A stretch of 64,000 nucleotides of DNA. Origin: Gammaproteobacteria bacterium (GTDB lineage Bacteria; Pseudomonadota; Gammaproteobacteria; Pseudomonadales; Halieaceae). Positions 1 through 8,831 of the stretch are shown here, in pieces. Both the position numbers and the translations under genes were made by a program. The notes under the pieces were generated by a model. The model was not told where the DNA came from and did not search any database. It saw only the letters and a list, made by a program, of their open reading frames with translations. Each line of letters starts with the position of its first letter. The stretch's first letter is position 1. The DNA lies in NCBI GenBank assembly GCA_030433415.1, contig JAUIMF010000003.1, positions 42,212 to 106,211 on the forward strand. Direction: 5' to 3'.

Positions 1-1
1 C

Positions 2-682
2 CGTTTCTGCGCCGTGAACACCGGTAACCCAAAGGGTTGGCTCGATGCCGAAGAGCCAGCGAATACCGCGCGCTCAGTTCAACTGATGGATCTGAAGTAC
101 GTTGTGCTGACGTCGGTCAACCGCGATGACCTGCCTGACGGTGGCGCGGGGCATTACGCGGCGTGTGTGCGCGAGGTCAAAGCCGTCAATCCTCACACGG
201 CCGTCGAAGCGCTGACGCCGGATTTTCTTGGCAATCTGGCTGACGTCGAGACCGTGGTCGACAGCGGCGTCGAAGTGTTTGCCCAGAACGTCGAAACCGT
301 GCGTCGTCTGACCCATCCGGTACGCGACCCGCGCGCGAGCTATGAACAAACCCTCGCAGTGTTGGCCCATGCCAAGGCCTACCGCAGCGATGTGCTGACC
401 AAGACCTCCCTCATGCTCGGTCTTGGCGAAACCGAAGACGAGATCATCGAGGCGATGGATGACCTGCGCGAGGCCAGCGTGGATATCCTGACCTTCGGTC
501 AGTACCTGCAGCCTACGCCGCATCACCACCCCATCGATCGTTACGTCACGCCCGAAGAGTTCGCAACGTATCGGGAGTGGGGGCTGAAGAAGGGTTTTCT
601 GGAGGTGGTATCAGGTGTGCTCGTTCGCTCGAGCTATCGTGCGGAGCAGGTGCTCGAAAAGAACAACGTCGGACTTGCCTGA
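2..682 (+). CDS. lipA: Lipoyl synthase, 3' part (5' end outside window)
   Basis: Radical-SAM enzyme that inserts two sulfurs into protein-bound octanoyl groups to make lipoyl cofactor for 2-oxoacid dehydrogenases and the glycine cleavage system. The reading frame is open from base 2. The visible protein begins [15 protein letters not shown], which follows the family's CxxxCxxC radical-SAM cluster, so the last cluster cysteine is present and the rest lies upstream. Further family segments are [18 protein letters not shown], a VEALTPDF strand, SLMLGLGET and FGQYLQP. About 226 residues remain and the C-terminus is intact. The [10 protein letters not shown] variant is one found in gammaproteobacterial LipA. 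Truncation is only by the window edge. Confidence 0.95.
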   Translation, partial: RFCAVNTGNPKGWLDAEEPANTARSVQLMDLKYVVLTSVNRDDLPDGGAGHYAACVREVKAVNPHTAVEALTPDFLGNLADVETVVDSGVEVFAQNVETVRRLTHPVRDPRASYEQTLAVLAHAKAYRSDVLTKTSLMLGLGETEDEIIEAMDDLREASVDILTFGQYLQPTPHHHPIDRYVTPEEFATYREWGLKKGFLEVVSGVLVRSSYRAEQVLEKNNVGLA

Positions 683-755
683 CACCTGTTGAGGTGGGCC
701 CGGGAGTGAATGGTCACGTCCCGGACCGTCGGTGCCCCGCAGGGCAGAGCAGGAA

Positions 756-1475
756 CTAAGGGGCTTCAGCACCTTCGGCGCGAGCACGCAGGGCCAGCAA
801 TCCGTCGTGGATCTGGCGACCCCAGGAGCTGAAGTTGCGCCGCACTTCAGACATGTTGGTCACGCTGTTATTGAGTCCCCAGGTGCTGTTGTCACTGTTG
901 CGCGTATCCTTGATCACCGCGAGTACTTCACCACTGTCACCGTCGGCGAGCATCACAGCGATGGACATGCCGCCGGCACCCTGGGTATAGACCCGGCTGC
1001 GTCCCACGGTACGCGTGCTGGCGTCATCGCGTGGTCCCGACGGTGCGATGCTCGTGATCATGGCCTCGATGCGCAGCACGTCGTCTCCCGGACCCTCTGC
1101 AATGGCATAGGCGCCACCGGCAGTCAGGGCTTTTTCCATGGACTCGCGAAAGGCGCTACGCAGCGCTTCCTTGTCTTTGTCCGTGAGTTCCCATTCGCGG
1201 TTGTAGCGGTTCACGATGCTGGAACTGCTGCTGGGCTGCACGATTTCGACATTATCGACATCCAGGGGCGCGATCCACGCCCGCGTGTAGCGATCGTAGT
1301 CGCCGTTGGGGTCAACGTAGGCGAGTGTTACGCGCGTATTGTCGACCTTGTTCAGGCTGCCCATGATGGTCTCGGCGTCATCGCCGGTCTGAATCGTCGG
1401 ATCTCCGGCACAGGCCGCGAGCAGGCCAAGCGAGAGGGTAGCAGCGAGGGTGCGAAGGCGCGGGATGGATTTCAT
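756..1475 (-). CDS. DUF3313-type outer-membrane lipoprotein
   Basis: A 239-residue predicted lipoprotein of unknown function. The N-terminus has a basic n-region, a hydrophobic stretch and a lipobox ending LLAAC (Cys at about residue 22), so it should be processed by signal peptidase II and anchored in a membrane. The rest contains alternating strands (RVTLAYVDPNG, RIEAMITSI, GMSIAVMLADGDSGEVLAVIKDTR), the pattern of DUF3313 proteins. The ATG at 1475 is preceded by GGAG at 8-nt spacing. It stands alone, convergent with lipA and divergent from nadK. The family call comes from pattern memory; no substrate or partner is indicated. Confidence 0.7.
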   Translation of the reverse strand: MKSIPRLRTLAATLSLGLLAACAGDPTIQTGDDAETIMGSLNKVDNTRVTLAYVDPNGDYDRYTRAWIAPLDVDNVEIVQPSSSSSIVNRYNREWELTDKDKEALRSAFRESMEKALTAGGAYAIAEGPGDDVLRIEAMITSIAPSGPRDDASTRTVGRSRVYTQGAGGMSIAVMLADGDSGEVLAVIKDTRNSDNSTWGLNNSVTNMSEVRRNFSSWGRQIHDGLLALRARAEGAEAP

Positions 1476-1635
1476 GGCATATCTCCGTCGTTATGTTCTC
1501 AGACCACTAGTTTCCTTTCTCGCTGATTGTCATGCAAGGGCCTGGGCCGGGGGATGCCGGGTGAGGAATTTGCAATTGGTGCACGTGAGGAGCGACCCCG
1601 CCATCCGGGTCATGTTCCCCAAAGTGTCACCCCGG

Positions 1636-1641
1636 TATACT
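1636..1641 (+). promoter_or_regulatory. Candidate -10 element ahead of nadK
   Basis: TATACT matches the sigma-70 -10 consensus at five of six positions and lies 27 nt before the nadK start codon. No good -35 hexamer is seen 16-18 nt upstream, so this is a weak prediction. Confidence 0.35.
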
Positions 1642-1667
1642 CACGGCTCGCAATCAGTGAAGTCTCT

Positions 1668-2549
1668 ATGAAGTCGGAATTTTCCAGTGTCGGCGTGGTG
1701 GGCCGAAGCCGTCGCGATGGGGTTGAGAGCGTGCTCGAGACGCTGCTTAAAACCCTCGACGATATCGGTGTGCGCTTACTGCTCGAAGATCGGTTTCGCG
1801 GTCATGTACCCGAGGACTATCCGGTGCACGATCGCGATACGATCGGCGCAGCGGCGGATCTGGTGATCGTAGTGGGTGGCGACGGCTCCATGCTGAGCGC
1901 TGCCCGCGACCTTATCGCCCACGGCAAACCCATGTTGGGTGTGAATCGGGGCCGCCTGGGGTTTCTCACCGACATCAGCCCGGATCGTCTCGAAGAGCAG
2001 ATTGTGGACGTGTTGCAGGGTCGCTACACCAGTGAGGAGCGGTTCCTGCTGGATGTGCGTGTACTGCGCGAAGAGACGGTGGTATCGGAGGGAGACGCCC
2101 TCAATGACGTAGTCGTGAACTCCGGTACGACGGCGCAGATGATCGAGATGGAACTGTATATCGATGGCGAGTTCGTCAATCGGCAGCGGGCCGACGGGCT
2201 TATTGTGTCGACGCCCACCGGTTCCACCGCGTACTCGCTTTCTGGCGGGGGGCCGATCATGCATCCGTCTCTGGATGCCTTGCTGGTTGTGCCCATGTTT
2301 CCCCATGCCCTGTCGAGCCGTCCCATCGTGATTGGCGGCGATAGTGAAATCCGCATTGATGTGCTGGCGAGAAACCGCATTCATCCACCCGTAACCTGTG
2401 ACGGTCAGGTCAATATGACCGCACGCCCGGGGGATTCGGTTGTCCTGCGTCGCAACCCTGCCGTACTGACATTGCTGCACCCGCCGGGCTACAGCTTCTA
2501 TGCCAGCTGCCGCGACAAGCTTCACTGGAGTGGCGCGCTCGTTGACTGA
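1668..2549 (+). CDS. nadK: NAD kinase
   Basis: Phosphorylates NAD to NADP with ATP or polyphosphate in the cytosol. The 293-residue product has the usual length. The diagnostic GGDGS motif is at residues 70-74, followed by NRGRLGFLTDI, the DVVVNSGTTAQMIEM segment and the Gly/Thr-rich DGLIVSTPTGSTAYSLSGGGP loop. The frame stays open upstream, but I chose the ATG at 1668 because the preceding residues are not NadK-like and a -10-like element sits just before it. Its stop overlaps the likely start of the rhomboid gene by 8 nt, suggesting translational coupling. Confidence 0.95.
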   Translation: MKSEFSSVGVVGRSRRDGVESVLETLLKTLDDIGVRLLLEDRFRGHVPEDYPVHDRDTIGAAADLVIVVGGDGSMLSAARDLIAHGKPMLGVNRGRLGFLTDISPDRLEEQIVDVLQGRYTSEERFLLDVRVLREETVVSEGDALNDVVVNSGTTAQMIEMELYIDGEFVNRQRADGLIVSTPTGSTAYSLSGGGPIMHPSLDALLVVPMFPHALSSRPIVIGGDSEIRIDVLARNRIHPPVTCDGQVNMTARPGDSVVLRRNPAVLTLLHPPGYSFYASCRDKLHWSGALVD

Positions 2550-3393
2550 CGATCTCAGGACACTCTACCGCGCTGCCATCGAAGAAGATCTGCGTCCCCT
2601 GAGCGGCCTGCTCTGGCATCAGGGCATCGCCCATCTGATAGTCGAGCAGGGCGGTGAGCAGGTCGTGGAGCTGGCTGATGGCGGGCAGATGACGGTCGCG
2701 CAGGAGACGCTCCGGCGCTGGCGCGATGGCGAAATACAGGTAACGCTGGTGCCTCGGCCCCAGCGGTCCGGGGGCGCTCTACTGGTAGCGTTGGCTCAGG
2801 TTCCCGTTACCAGCGCACTTATTCTGCTCAGCATCATCGGTTTTTTCCTGGTGTATCTGGGCGATGGTACGGCGGTCTCGCTGCTGAGTTATCGACCCTT
2901 CGAGATCGTCAACGGCCGGCCGGTTTTTACCGAAGCGGGGCTGGACCCCTGGCGCCTGATCACGCCGGCGTTTCTCCATTTCGGCTGGATGCACATCGTT
3001 TTCAACTGTCTCTGGTGCTGGGAACTGGGGCGCCGTATCGAGCGACGTCTCGGTGCATTGAATCTCTTTGGACTATTTATCGCGACGGCCGCCATGTCCA
3101 ACTTTGCCCAGGATGTCGTATCCGGACCGATCTTGTTCGGAGGGCTATCGGGCGTGGTGTATGCGTTGCTGGGGTTTGCCTGGGTTGCGGGGCGTCTGAA
3201 TACGGCATGGAGAGAGCTGACCCCGTCGACCCCCGTGATGTTGTTCATGGTGGGCTGGCTGCTGGTGTGCGTATTCGGCCTGGTGAATGTATTGGGCTTT
3301 GCCGTGGCCAATGCCGCGCATGTCGGTGGGTTGCTCAGTGGTGCGTTTATCGGTCTGGTGCTCGCGCTGGGCAACCGCGTCGGCAGAGTCTGA
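2542..3393 (+). CDS. Rhomboid-family intramembrane serine protease (GlpG-like)
   Basis: Integral-membrane protease that cleaves transmembrane substrates. Starting at the TTG that overlaps the nadK stop, the product is 283 residues. Residues 1-75 form a soluble N-terminal domain, followed by about six hydrophobic segments. The catalytic Ser is in GLSGVVYALLG (Ser203) and the catalytic His in AHVGGLLSG (His260); the HFGWMHIVFNC loop segment typical of rhomboids is near 146-156. An ATG at 2500 would also be in frame but would overlap nadK by 50 nt. Its position after nadK suggests co-transcription, without pointing to a substrate. Confidence 0.88.
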   Translation: MTDDLRTLYRAAIEEDLRPLSGLLWHQGIAHLIVEQGGEQVVELADGGQMTVAQETLRRWRDGEIQVTLVPRPQRSGGALLVALAQVPVTSALILLSIIGFFLVYLGDGTAVSLLSYRPFEIVNGRPVFTEAGLDPWRLITPAFLHFGWMHIVFNCLWCWELGRRIERRLGALNLFGLFIATAAMSNFAQDVVSGPILFGGLSGVVYALLGFAWVAGRLNTAWRELTPSTPVMLFMVGWLLVCVFGLVNVLGFAVANAAHVGGLLSGAFIGLVLALGNRVGRV

Positions 3394-3419
3394 TCCAACG
3401 CAGGGCATGCGCGTATAAT
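3390..3419 (+). promoter_or_regulatory. Sigma-70-like promoter before the YeaC-like gene
   Basis: A perfect TATAAT at 3414-3419 follows a poor -35 (CTGATC at 3390) with an 18-nt spacer. The predicted transcription start is near 3426, giving a leader of about 20 nt. Transcription from here could serve the YeaC-like, DUF2797 and pepN genes. Confidence 0.5.
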
Positions 3420-3444
3420 CGCGCGTCTCGCTACAGGAAGTCGC

Positions 3445-3708
3445 ATGAACTATCAGGAATTGGTCGCTACGCTCAGTCCGGAGATGCTACGCCGTTTTCG
3501 TCGCGCGGTAGAAACGGGGCGTTGGCCCGATGGCAGCGAAGTGAGTGCTGAGCAGCGCGAACACTGTCTGCAGGCCATCATCGCGTGGGAACAGAGTCGC
3601 CTGCCTGAGCAGGATCGCGTGGGCTATATCGACAAGGGCTCCAAAGGCGAAGTGCAGCCCGAGGCTGCGCCGCTGCGTTGGGCCGACGATGGGAGCACGG
3701 ACGCGTGA
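3445..3708 (+). CDS. YeaC-family protein (DUF1315)
   Basis: An 87-residue soluble protein of unknown function. It begins MNYQELVATLSPEMLRRFRRA and contains the family pattern GRWPDGSEVSAEQREHCLQA followed by IIAWEQSRLPEQDRVGYI, which I recognise as DUF1315/YeaC. An acidic tail follows. A GGAAG-like ribosome site precedes the ATG. Its stop codon overlaps the GTG start of the next gene (GTGA), so the two are probably translationally coupled. This pairing with a DUF2797 gene and pepN also occurs in Pseudomonas as I recall, which suggests a conserved but undefined link. Confidence 0.8.
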   Translation: MNYQELVATLSPEMLRRFRRAVETGRWPDGSEVSAEQREHCLQAIIAWEQSRLPEQDRVGYIDKGSKGEVQPEAAPLRWADDGSTDA

Positions 3709-4553
3709 GCTGCTGTGAAGTAGCCCGCGGTGGCTTGCGTAAAATGGCGACCACGCTCGAAGCGGGTGTTGCCCAGTACCAACTTCCCCTGGGTGAGGAG
3801 CGCATCGAACTCAACCCGCTTCTGGGGCGACAGCTGCGTCTTAGCTACCTTGGCGCGATTCACTGCGTCGCCTGTGGTCGTAAAACCAAAAAGAGCTTCA
3901 ACCAGGGCTACTGTTACCCCTGTTTTCAGCGTCTCGCCCAGTGTGACAGCTGCATCGTCAGCCCCGAAAAATGTCATTTTGCTGCGGGTACCTGTCGCGA
4001 GCCCGAGTGGGGTGAAGCCCATTGCATGATCGATCACGTGGTGTATCTGGCCAATACCTCGGGGCTCAAGGTCGGTATTACCCGGGGCACACAGGTGCCC
4101 ACACGATGGATAGATCAGGGTGCCACGCAGGCACTGCCGATTTTTCGCGTAGCCACGCGCCTGGATTCCGGTCTGGTCGAGGTATTACTCGCCCGTCACG
4201 TAGCCGACAAGACGGCCTGGCAGCGTATGCTCAAGGGGGCCAATGAGGCCATCGATCTTGCCGCCCGTCGCGACGAACTACTGGCAACCGTGCAAAACGA
4301 ATTCGACGCCTTACAGGCGGAGCGCGGCTTGACTGCAATAGCGTCGCTGCCTGATGCAGAAACCGTGTCCATCGATTACCCCGTACTGCAGTATCCAGAG
4401 AAAGTGCGATCAATGAACTTTGACAAGCAGCCCGAGGTGGCAGGGGTGCTGCAGGGGATCAAGGGGCAGTATCTGATCTTTGACACCGGCGTTATCAACA
4501 TGCGCCGCCACGCAGGTTACGACCTGTCGCTAGCCGTTCACGAGGAAGCCTGA
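3705..4553 (+). CDS. DUF2797 cysteine-rich protein
   Basis: A 282-residue protein of unknown biochemical role. Eight cysteines near the N-terminus (about 54, 57, 70, 73, 80, 83, 90 and 97) are spaced as CxxC, CxxC, CxxC plus two singles, so it very likely binds zinc or another metal. The middle segment HVVYLANTSGLKVGITRGTQVPTRWIDQGA resembles the core of GIY-YIG-type folds (VYLxxxxGxKVGIT); that comparison is my inference. The start chosen is the GTG overlapping the previous stop, since the longer upstream reading lies inside the preceding gene. The gene ends 2 nt before the pepN ATG. Confidence 0.75.
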   Translation: MSCCEVARGGLRKMATTLEAGVAQYQLPLGEERIELNPLLGRQLRLSYLGAIHCVACGRKTKKSFNQGYCYPCFQRLAQCDSCIVSPEKCHFAAGTCREPEWGEAHCMIDHVVYLANTSGLKVGITRGTQVPTRWIDQGATQALPIFRVATRLDSGLVEVLLARHVADKTAWQRMLKGANEAIDLAARRDELLATVQNEFDALQAERGLTAIASLPDAETVSIDYPVLQYPEKVRSMNFDKQPEVAGVLQGIKGQYLIFDTGVINMRRHAGYDLSLAVHEEA

Positions 4554-4555
4554 TC

Positions 4556-7204
4556 ATGCGCGACGCCCAGCCCCGCACTATATTTTTGAAGGACTACGAG
4601 GCGCCCGCCTATGGCATCAGTCATACGGCGCTGCACTTTGAGCTGTTTGACGATCACACGCTGGTACATGCCGAGCTGCGTTTCGAGCGCAACGCCAAAG
4701 CACCTGCCGACGCAGCACTGGAGCTCAATGGCGTGGACCTCGAACTGCTCAAACTGGCGATCGACGGCCAGGAGCTCGACAGCGAAGCCTATGCCCTCGG
4801 CGACGAAACGCTGCGCATTGCCAATGTTCCGGCGCAGGGCGTACTCACCAGTACGGTGCGTCTGCGTCCCCAGGACAACACCTCTCTGGAGGGCCTCTAT
4901 CGGTCACGGGGATTGTTCTGTACCCAGTGCGAAGCCGAGGGCTTTCGCAAGATAACCTGGTTCCCGGACCGTCCCGATGTGATGTCGACCTATCGGGTGA
5001 CGATCGACGGTGACCGCGACGCCTGCCCCGAGATGCTCAGTAACGGCAATCCCGTAGGCTGCGAAGAACTCAGCGATGGCCGCCACCGGACGGTCTGGGA
5101 GGACCCGTTCCCCAAGCCCAGCTACTTGTTTGCGCTGGTGGCCGGGCAACTGGAGCGTTTCACGGACAGCTTCACCACCGCCAGCGGCAAGACCGTGGAG
5201 CTGGTGATCCTCGTCGAACCCAAAGACCTGGACAAGTGTGATCACGCTATGGATTCCCTCAAGCGTGCCATGCGCTGGGACGAAGAACGCTTTGGCCGCG
5301 AGTACGATCTGGACGTATTCCACGTGGTGGCGGTCGACGATTTCAACATGGGGGCCATGGAGAACAAGGGCCTCAACGTGTTCAACACCTCCTGTGTACT
5401 CGCTGCTCCAGATACCACGACGGATCTTGGCTACCAGCGCATCGAGGCGATTGTGGCCCACGAGTATTTTCACAACTGGTCCGGCAACCGGGTGACCTGT
5501 CGGGACTGGTTTCAGCTCAGCCTCAAAGAAGGCTTTACCGTATTCCGTGACGCCGAATTCTCCGCCGACATGGGCTCCCGCGCGCTCAAGCGGGTCGAAG
5601 ACGCGGGCGTGATGCGCACGATGCAGTTTGCCGAGGACGCTGGCCCCATGGCGCATCCCGTGCGTCCCGCCTCGTTCATTGAGATTTCCAATTTCTATAC
5701 GCTCACCGTCTATGAAAAAGGCGCCGAGGTGGTGCGTATGCTGCACACGCTGCTCGGCGAACGGGATTTTCGCCGGGGCTGTGATCTGTATTTTGAACGC
5801 CATGATGGTCAGGCCGTGACCTGCGATGATTTTGTTAACGCCATGGCCGAGGTGTCGGGGGAGGACCTGACGCAGTTCCGTCGCTGGTACTCCCAGGCGG
5901 GAACACCGGAGCTGACGATACGCGACGACTGGGATGAGGCCGCAGGCCAGTACCGGCTGCATGTGCGTCAGAGCACGCCACCGACGCCTGGTCAGGATGA
6001 GAAAGAACCCCTGGTGATTCCCCTGGCCATGGGCCTGCTGGGTGACGCGGGAAATCTGCGGCTGGAATTGGAAGGGGAGAGCCCCGATCCTGAAACCGCC
6101 GACAACACGCACCGCGTCCTGATTGTGGATCAGGCCGAACAGAGCTTTGTGTTTACGGGACTTCCCGAGCGCCCGATTCCGTCGCTGCTGCGGGGCTTCT
6201 CGGCGCCGGTGCGGGTCGACTATCCGTATACGCGCCAGCAGCTGTTAGGACTGGTGAGTCGCGACGATGACGGGTTTGCGCGCTGGGACGCCATGCAGAA
6301 ACTGATGGTGGCGGTACTCGAAGAACTGCAGGAGACACCCGATGCGCCCCTTGACCCACTCCTGGCAGAGGCGGTTTCGGCCATCGTTGCGCAAGCAACC
6401 GATCCCGCTATTCGCGCGGATATGCTGCGTCTGCCTTCCGAAACCACGCTCGCCGAATTGGCCAGTCATCACGGTGCCATTGACGTACACGGCATTCACC
6501 GTGCTCGCGAAGGTCTGCGCCAGCGCCTTGCGCAGCATCTGGGTGAGCGCTGGCGCGAGCTCTACGCAGCAGTGCGGGTGACCGAATCCTATGAAGCCAG
6601 CGGTGAGCAGATCGGTCGTCGTGCCTTGGCAAATGTGGCGCTCGACTACTACGCCACCTCGGGGGAGCAGGGACTCGCGCTGGCCAACGAGGCCTACTAC
6701 AGCGCCGATAACCTGACGGACCGCCTGGTCGCTTTGCGGATCATGGTACGCGAAGACGCAACCGGTGCCGAAGCGCTACTGCAGGACTTTTACACGCGTT
6801 TCGGCAATGAGACCCTGGCGGTAAACCACTGGTTGCAGGTACAGGCAGAGGCGACCTCGGGTGACGCTATAGACCGTATCAGGCAGTTGATGTCGCACGA
6901 GGCCTATGACGCGCGTAACCCGAACAAAATCCGCGCGGTAGTGGGGGGCTTCAGCAATATCAACGCAGTGAATTTTCACCGGGAAGACGGCGCGGGTTAT
7001 GCGCTGTTGGCCGACGTGGTTGAAGAACTCAACGAACGCAACCCGCAGATTGCGTCCCGCCTGCTCACGCCACTCACGCGCTGGCGAAAGTTCCCCGCTG
7101 GCGGGGCGATGATGCGCGCTGAGCTCGAGCGCCTTGCCGCATTGCCTTCGTTGTCGCCAGACGTTTACGAGGTCGTGAGTAAGTCTCTGGCGGATCCGAC
7201 GTAG
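4556..7204 (+). CDS. pepN: Aminopeptidase N (M1 family)
   Basis: Cytosolic zinc aminopeptidase that removes N-terminal residues from peptides. The 882-residue length fits bacterial PepN. The substrate-binding GAMEN motif is at 266-270. The zinc site HEYFH is at 302-306, with the third ligand Glu325 in SLKEGFT, the HExxH-x18-E arrangement of M1 enzymes. The FRKITWFPDRPDVMS segment near 126-140 is typical of the E. coli type, and the C-terminal third is the helical Ig/ARM-like region. It starts 2 nt after the DUF2797 stop. It ends 4 nt before the convergent batD-like gene, so no terminator fits between them. Confidence 0.97.
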   Translation: MRDAQPRTIFLKDYEAPAYGISHTALHFELFDDHTLVHAELRFERNAKAPADAALELNGVDLELLKLAIDGQELDSEAYALGDETLRIANVPAQGVLTSTVRLRPQDNTSLEGLYRSRGLFCTQCEAEGFRKITWFPDRPDVMSTYRVTIDGDRDACPEMLSNGNPVGCEELSDGRHRTVWEDPFPKPSYLFALVAGQLERFTDSFTTASGKTVELVILVEPKDLDKCDHAMDSLKRAMRWDEERFGREYDLDVFHVVAVDDFNMGAMENKGLNVFNTSCVLAAPDTTTDLGYQRIEAIVAHEYFHNWSGNRVTCRDWFQLSLKEGFTVFRDAEFSADMGSRALKRVEDAGVMRTMQFAEDAGPMAHPVRPASFIEISNFYTLTVYEKGAEVVRMLHTLLGERDFRRGCDLYFERHDGQAVTCDDFVNAMAEVSGEDLTQFRRWYSQAGTPELTIRDDWDEAAGQYRLHVRQSTPPTPGQDEKEPLVIPLAMGLLGDAGNLRLELEGESPDPETADNTHRVLIVDQAEQSFVFTGLPERPIPSLLRGFSAPVRVDYPYTRQQLLGLVSRDDDGFARWDAMQKLMVAVLEELQETPDAPLDPLLAEAVSAIVAQATDPAIRADMLRLPSETTLAELASHHGAIDVHGIHRAREGLRQRLAQHLGERWRELYAAVRVTESYEASGEQIGRRALANVALDYYATSGEQGLALANEAYYSADNLTDRLVALRIMVREDATGAEALLQDFYTRFGNETLAVNHWLQVQAEATSGDAIDRIRQLMSHEAYDARNPNKIRAVVGGFSNINAVNFHREDGAGYALLADVVEELNERNPQIASRLLTPLTRWRKFPAGGAMMRAELERLAALPSLSPDVYEVVSKSLADPT

Positions 7205-7208
7205 CGCT

Positions 7209-8831
7209 TCAGCGCGCTGGATAGAGCGTGGGCAACGCGCTTTGGGTGGTCTGGGCCGACGGTTCCTTGAGGTCCTGAATAGCCCGCGCCAGGGGCTGGC
7301 CATCCCACGCGGTGTCGCCTGCGCCATAACGCGCTTTGAGTAGATCGCTGACCGCCTGCGCCAGTTGCGGATCGTTCCATTGCGCGGCCCAGGACTCACA
7401 GGTACCACGATGACCCGTGGCTGTGAGCCAGTGCCGTAACTCCCGTTCTGCGCGGGGGGCGTCATTGGCCCTGCAGGCGTTCAGTACCTCGGTTGGCGTC
7501 GTACGTGGTTTGGCGGGCGCTTCAGCAATGGCGGGGCGGGGTCGGTTACGCAACCACAACACGGTTGTGACCAGCCAGCCGATACCGCAGACGGCGGCGA
7601 TCCAGGGCCACAGACCCTGTTCCGTTATCGGTGCTCCCGCGGAGGCGCTTGATTGCTCGGCATTGACGGGTGCGATTTCGACGATCGGCGCTGGTGCGCG
7701 AACGCGGATGGTCTGTTCCGGAAGGCGCGCGACCTCCATTCGATTGCTGCTCGTGTTCCACCATGGAACTTCCACCGCTGGAATGTGGTACTCCCCGGGC
7801 TCCACGGCCACAAGGGCAATGCTTTCGCGGCGTATTCCCGTAATGCCACCGTCGCCGTTCGCGTTGTCGATGCCCGGCTGGTCCGGGTAGACCCGCAGAC
7901 CCGGTTGTTCGCTGATCTCGATGGGCGGCAGCTGAGCGCCCTGCAGGCCGTCGGCGGTGATCGTCAGGCTCCGGGTCAGGGTGTCGCCCACCTCGAGCTC
8001 GCTCAAGGAAGAGGACCAGGATTCCTCAAGATTCAGTGCCGCCGCCGGGAGCCAGGTCGTGTCAGGAAAATCTGCGGGCCTGGGCAATACATCGATGCGC
8101 AGTTCGTCCGTCGTTCGGCGGACCAGCCGTCCAGCGGGGCGTGTGTCAAAGAGCGAACGTCGACCCGAGCCCAGGCGTCCCGAGAACGTCTGGCCCGGGA
8201 TCACCAGTTCGCCACTGGACTCGGGGAACACGGCGTAGCGAATCTCGTGCACCAGCCAGGGTCGGCCATTGATTGTGCGCTGGAATGAATTCTGGCCCAG
8301 GCTCTCGACATAGGCACCGTCAATGGCGAGGTCGGTAATGGATCGCGAATCGAGATTGACCGCCTGCTGGATGCGGAAGGTCAGTAATAATTGCCCCTGT
8401 ACGTACAGTTCCGTGCGATCCACCTCAGCCTCGAAGACCACAATCTCGTCTGCTCCGGTCGCTTCCGGCACCGGGCCCACGTCCACCGACAGGGCTTCGC
8501 TGCGTACTCCGCGTATCTCGAAGGGTGGAATTACAAACGACCCCTGCCGGCGCGGCGTCAATTCAAGGGACAGGCGGTTTTCCTGGCTGCGCTGGCCGTT
8601 GATGATCTGGGTGTTGAGCGAGGTGGAACGCTGCAATATCTCAAAGTGCTCTTCGAGAGCGCTCAGATCCGCATCGCCGGGATCGCGGTCATCGTCGCTG
8701 CTGAGCGTGAGACGCACAGTATCGCCCATGGCAATGCGGTAGCGATCCAGCGAAGCGTGGAGCGCGGCCTCGGCGACACTGCTCAAAAGCAGTGCGACGA
8801 GCATGAGGCTACCAGATCTGAGCTTTATCAC
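7209..8831 (-). CDS. BatD-like protein (oxygen-tolerance family)
   Basis: Last gene of the moxR/bat operon. The 540-residue product has an N-terminal signal peptide, a long beta-rich periplasmic part (RYRIAMGDTVRLTLSSDD, then PRRQGSFVIPPFEIRG), a single membrane segment near the sequence WPWIAAVCGIGWLVTTVLWL, and a cytoplasmic helical tail. This is the BatD layout. I chose the GTG at 8831: it is preceded by AGGGA and gives a normal basic n-region (KLRSG) before the hydrophobic core. It overlaps the upstream gene by 23 nt. An ATG at 8885 would give a longer overlap, and one at 8804 would cut into the signal peptide. Exact function is unknown in the family. Confidence 0.8.
   Translation of the reverse strand: MIKLRSGSLMLVALLLSSVAEAALHASLDRYRIAMGDTVRLTLSSDDDRDPGDADLSALEEHFEILQRSTSLNTQIINGQRSQENRLSLELTPRRQGSFVIPPFEIRGVRSEALSVDVGPVPEATGADEIVVFEAEVDRTELYVQGQLLLTFRIQQAVNLDSRSITDLAIDGAYVESLGQNSFQRTINGRPWLVHEIRYAVFPESSGELVIPGQTFSGRLGSGRRSLFDTRPAGRLVRRTTDELRIDVLPRPADFPDTTWLPAAALNLEESWSSSLSELEVGDTLTRSLTITADGLQGAQLPPIEISEQPGLRVYPDQPGIDNANGDGGITGIRRESIALVAVEPGEYHIPAVEVPWWNTSSNRMEVARLPEQTIRVRAPAPIVEIAPVNAEQSSASAGAPITEQGLWPWIAAVCGIGWLVTTVLWLRNRPRPAIAEAPAKPRTTPTEVLNACRANDAPRAERELRHWLTATGHRGTCESWAAQWNDPQLAQAVSDLLKARYGAGDTAWDGQPLARAIQDLKEPSAQTTQSALPTLYPAR

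Noticed and set aside
4904..6112. 402-codon minus-strand frame
   Set aside because: Antisense to pepN, including across its zinc site. No family features.
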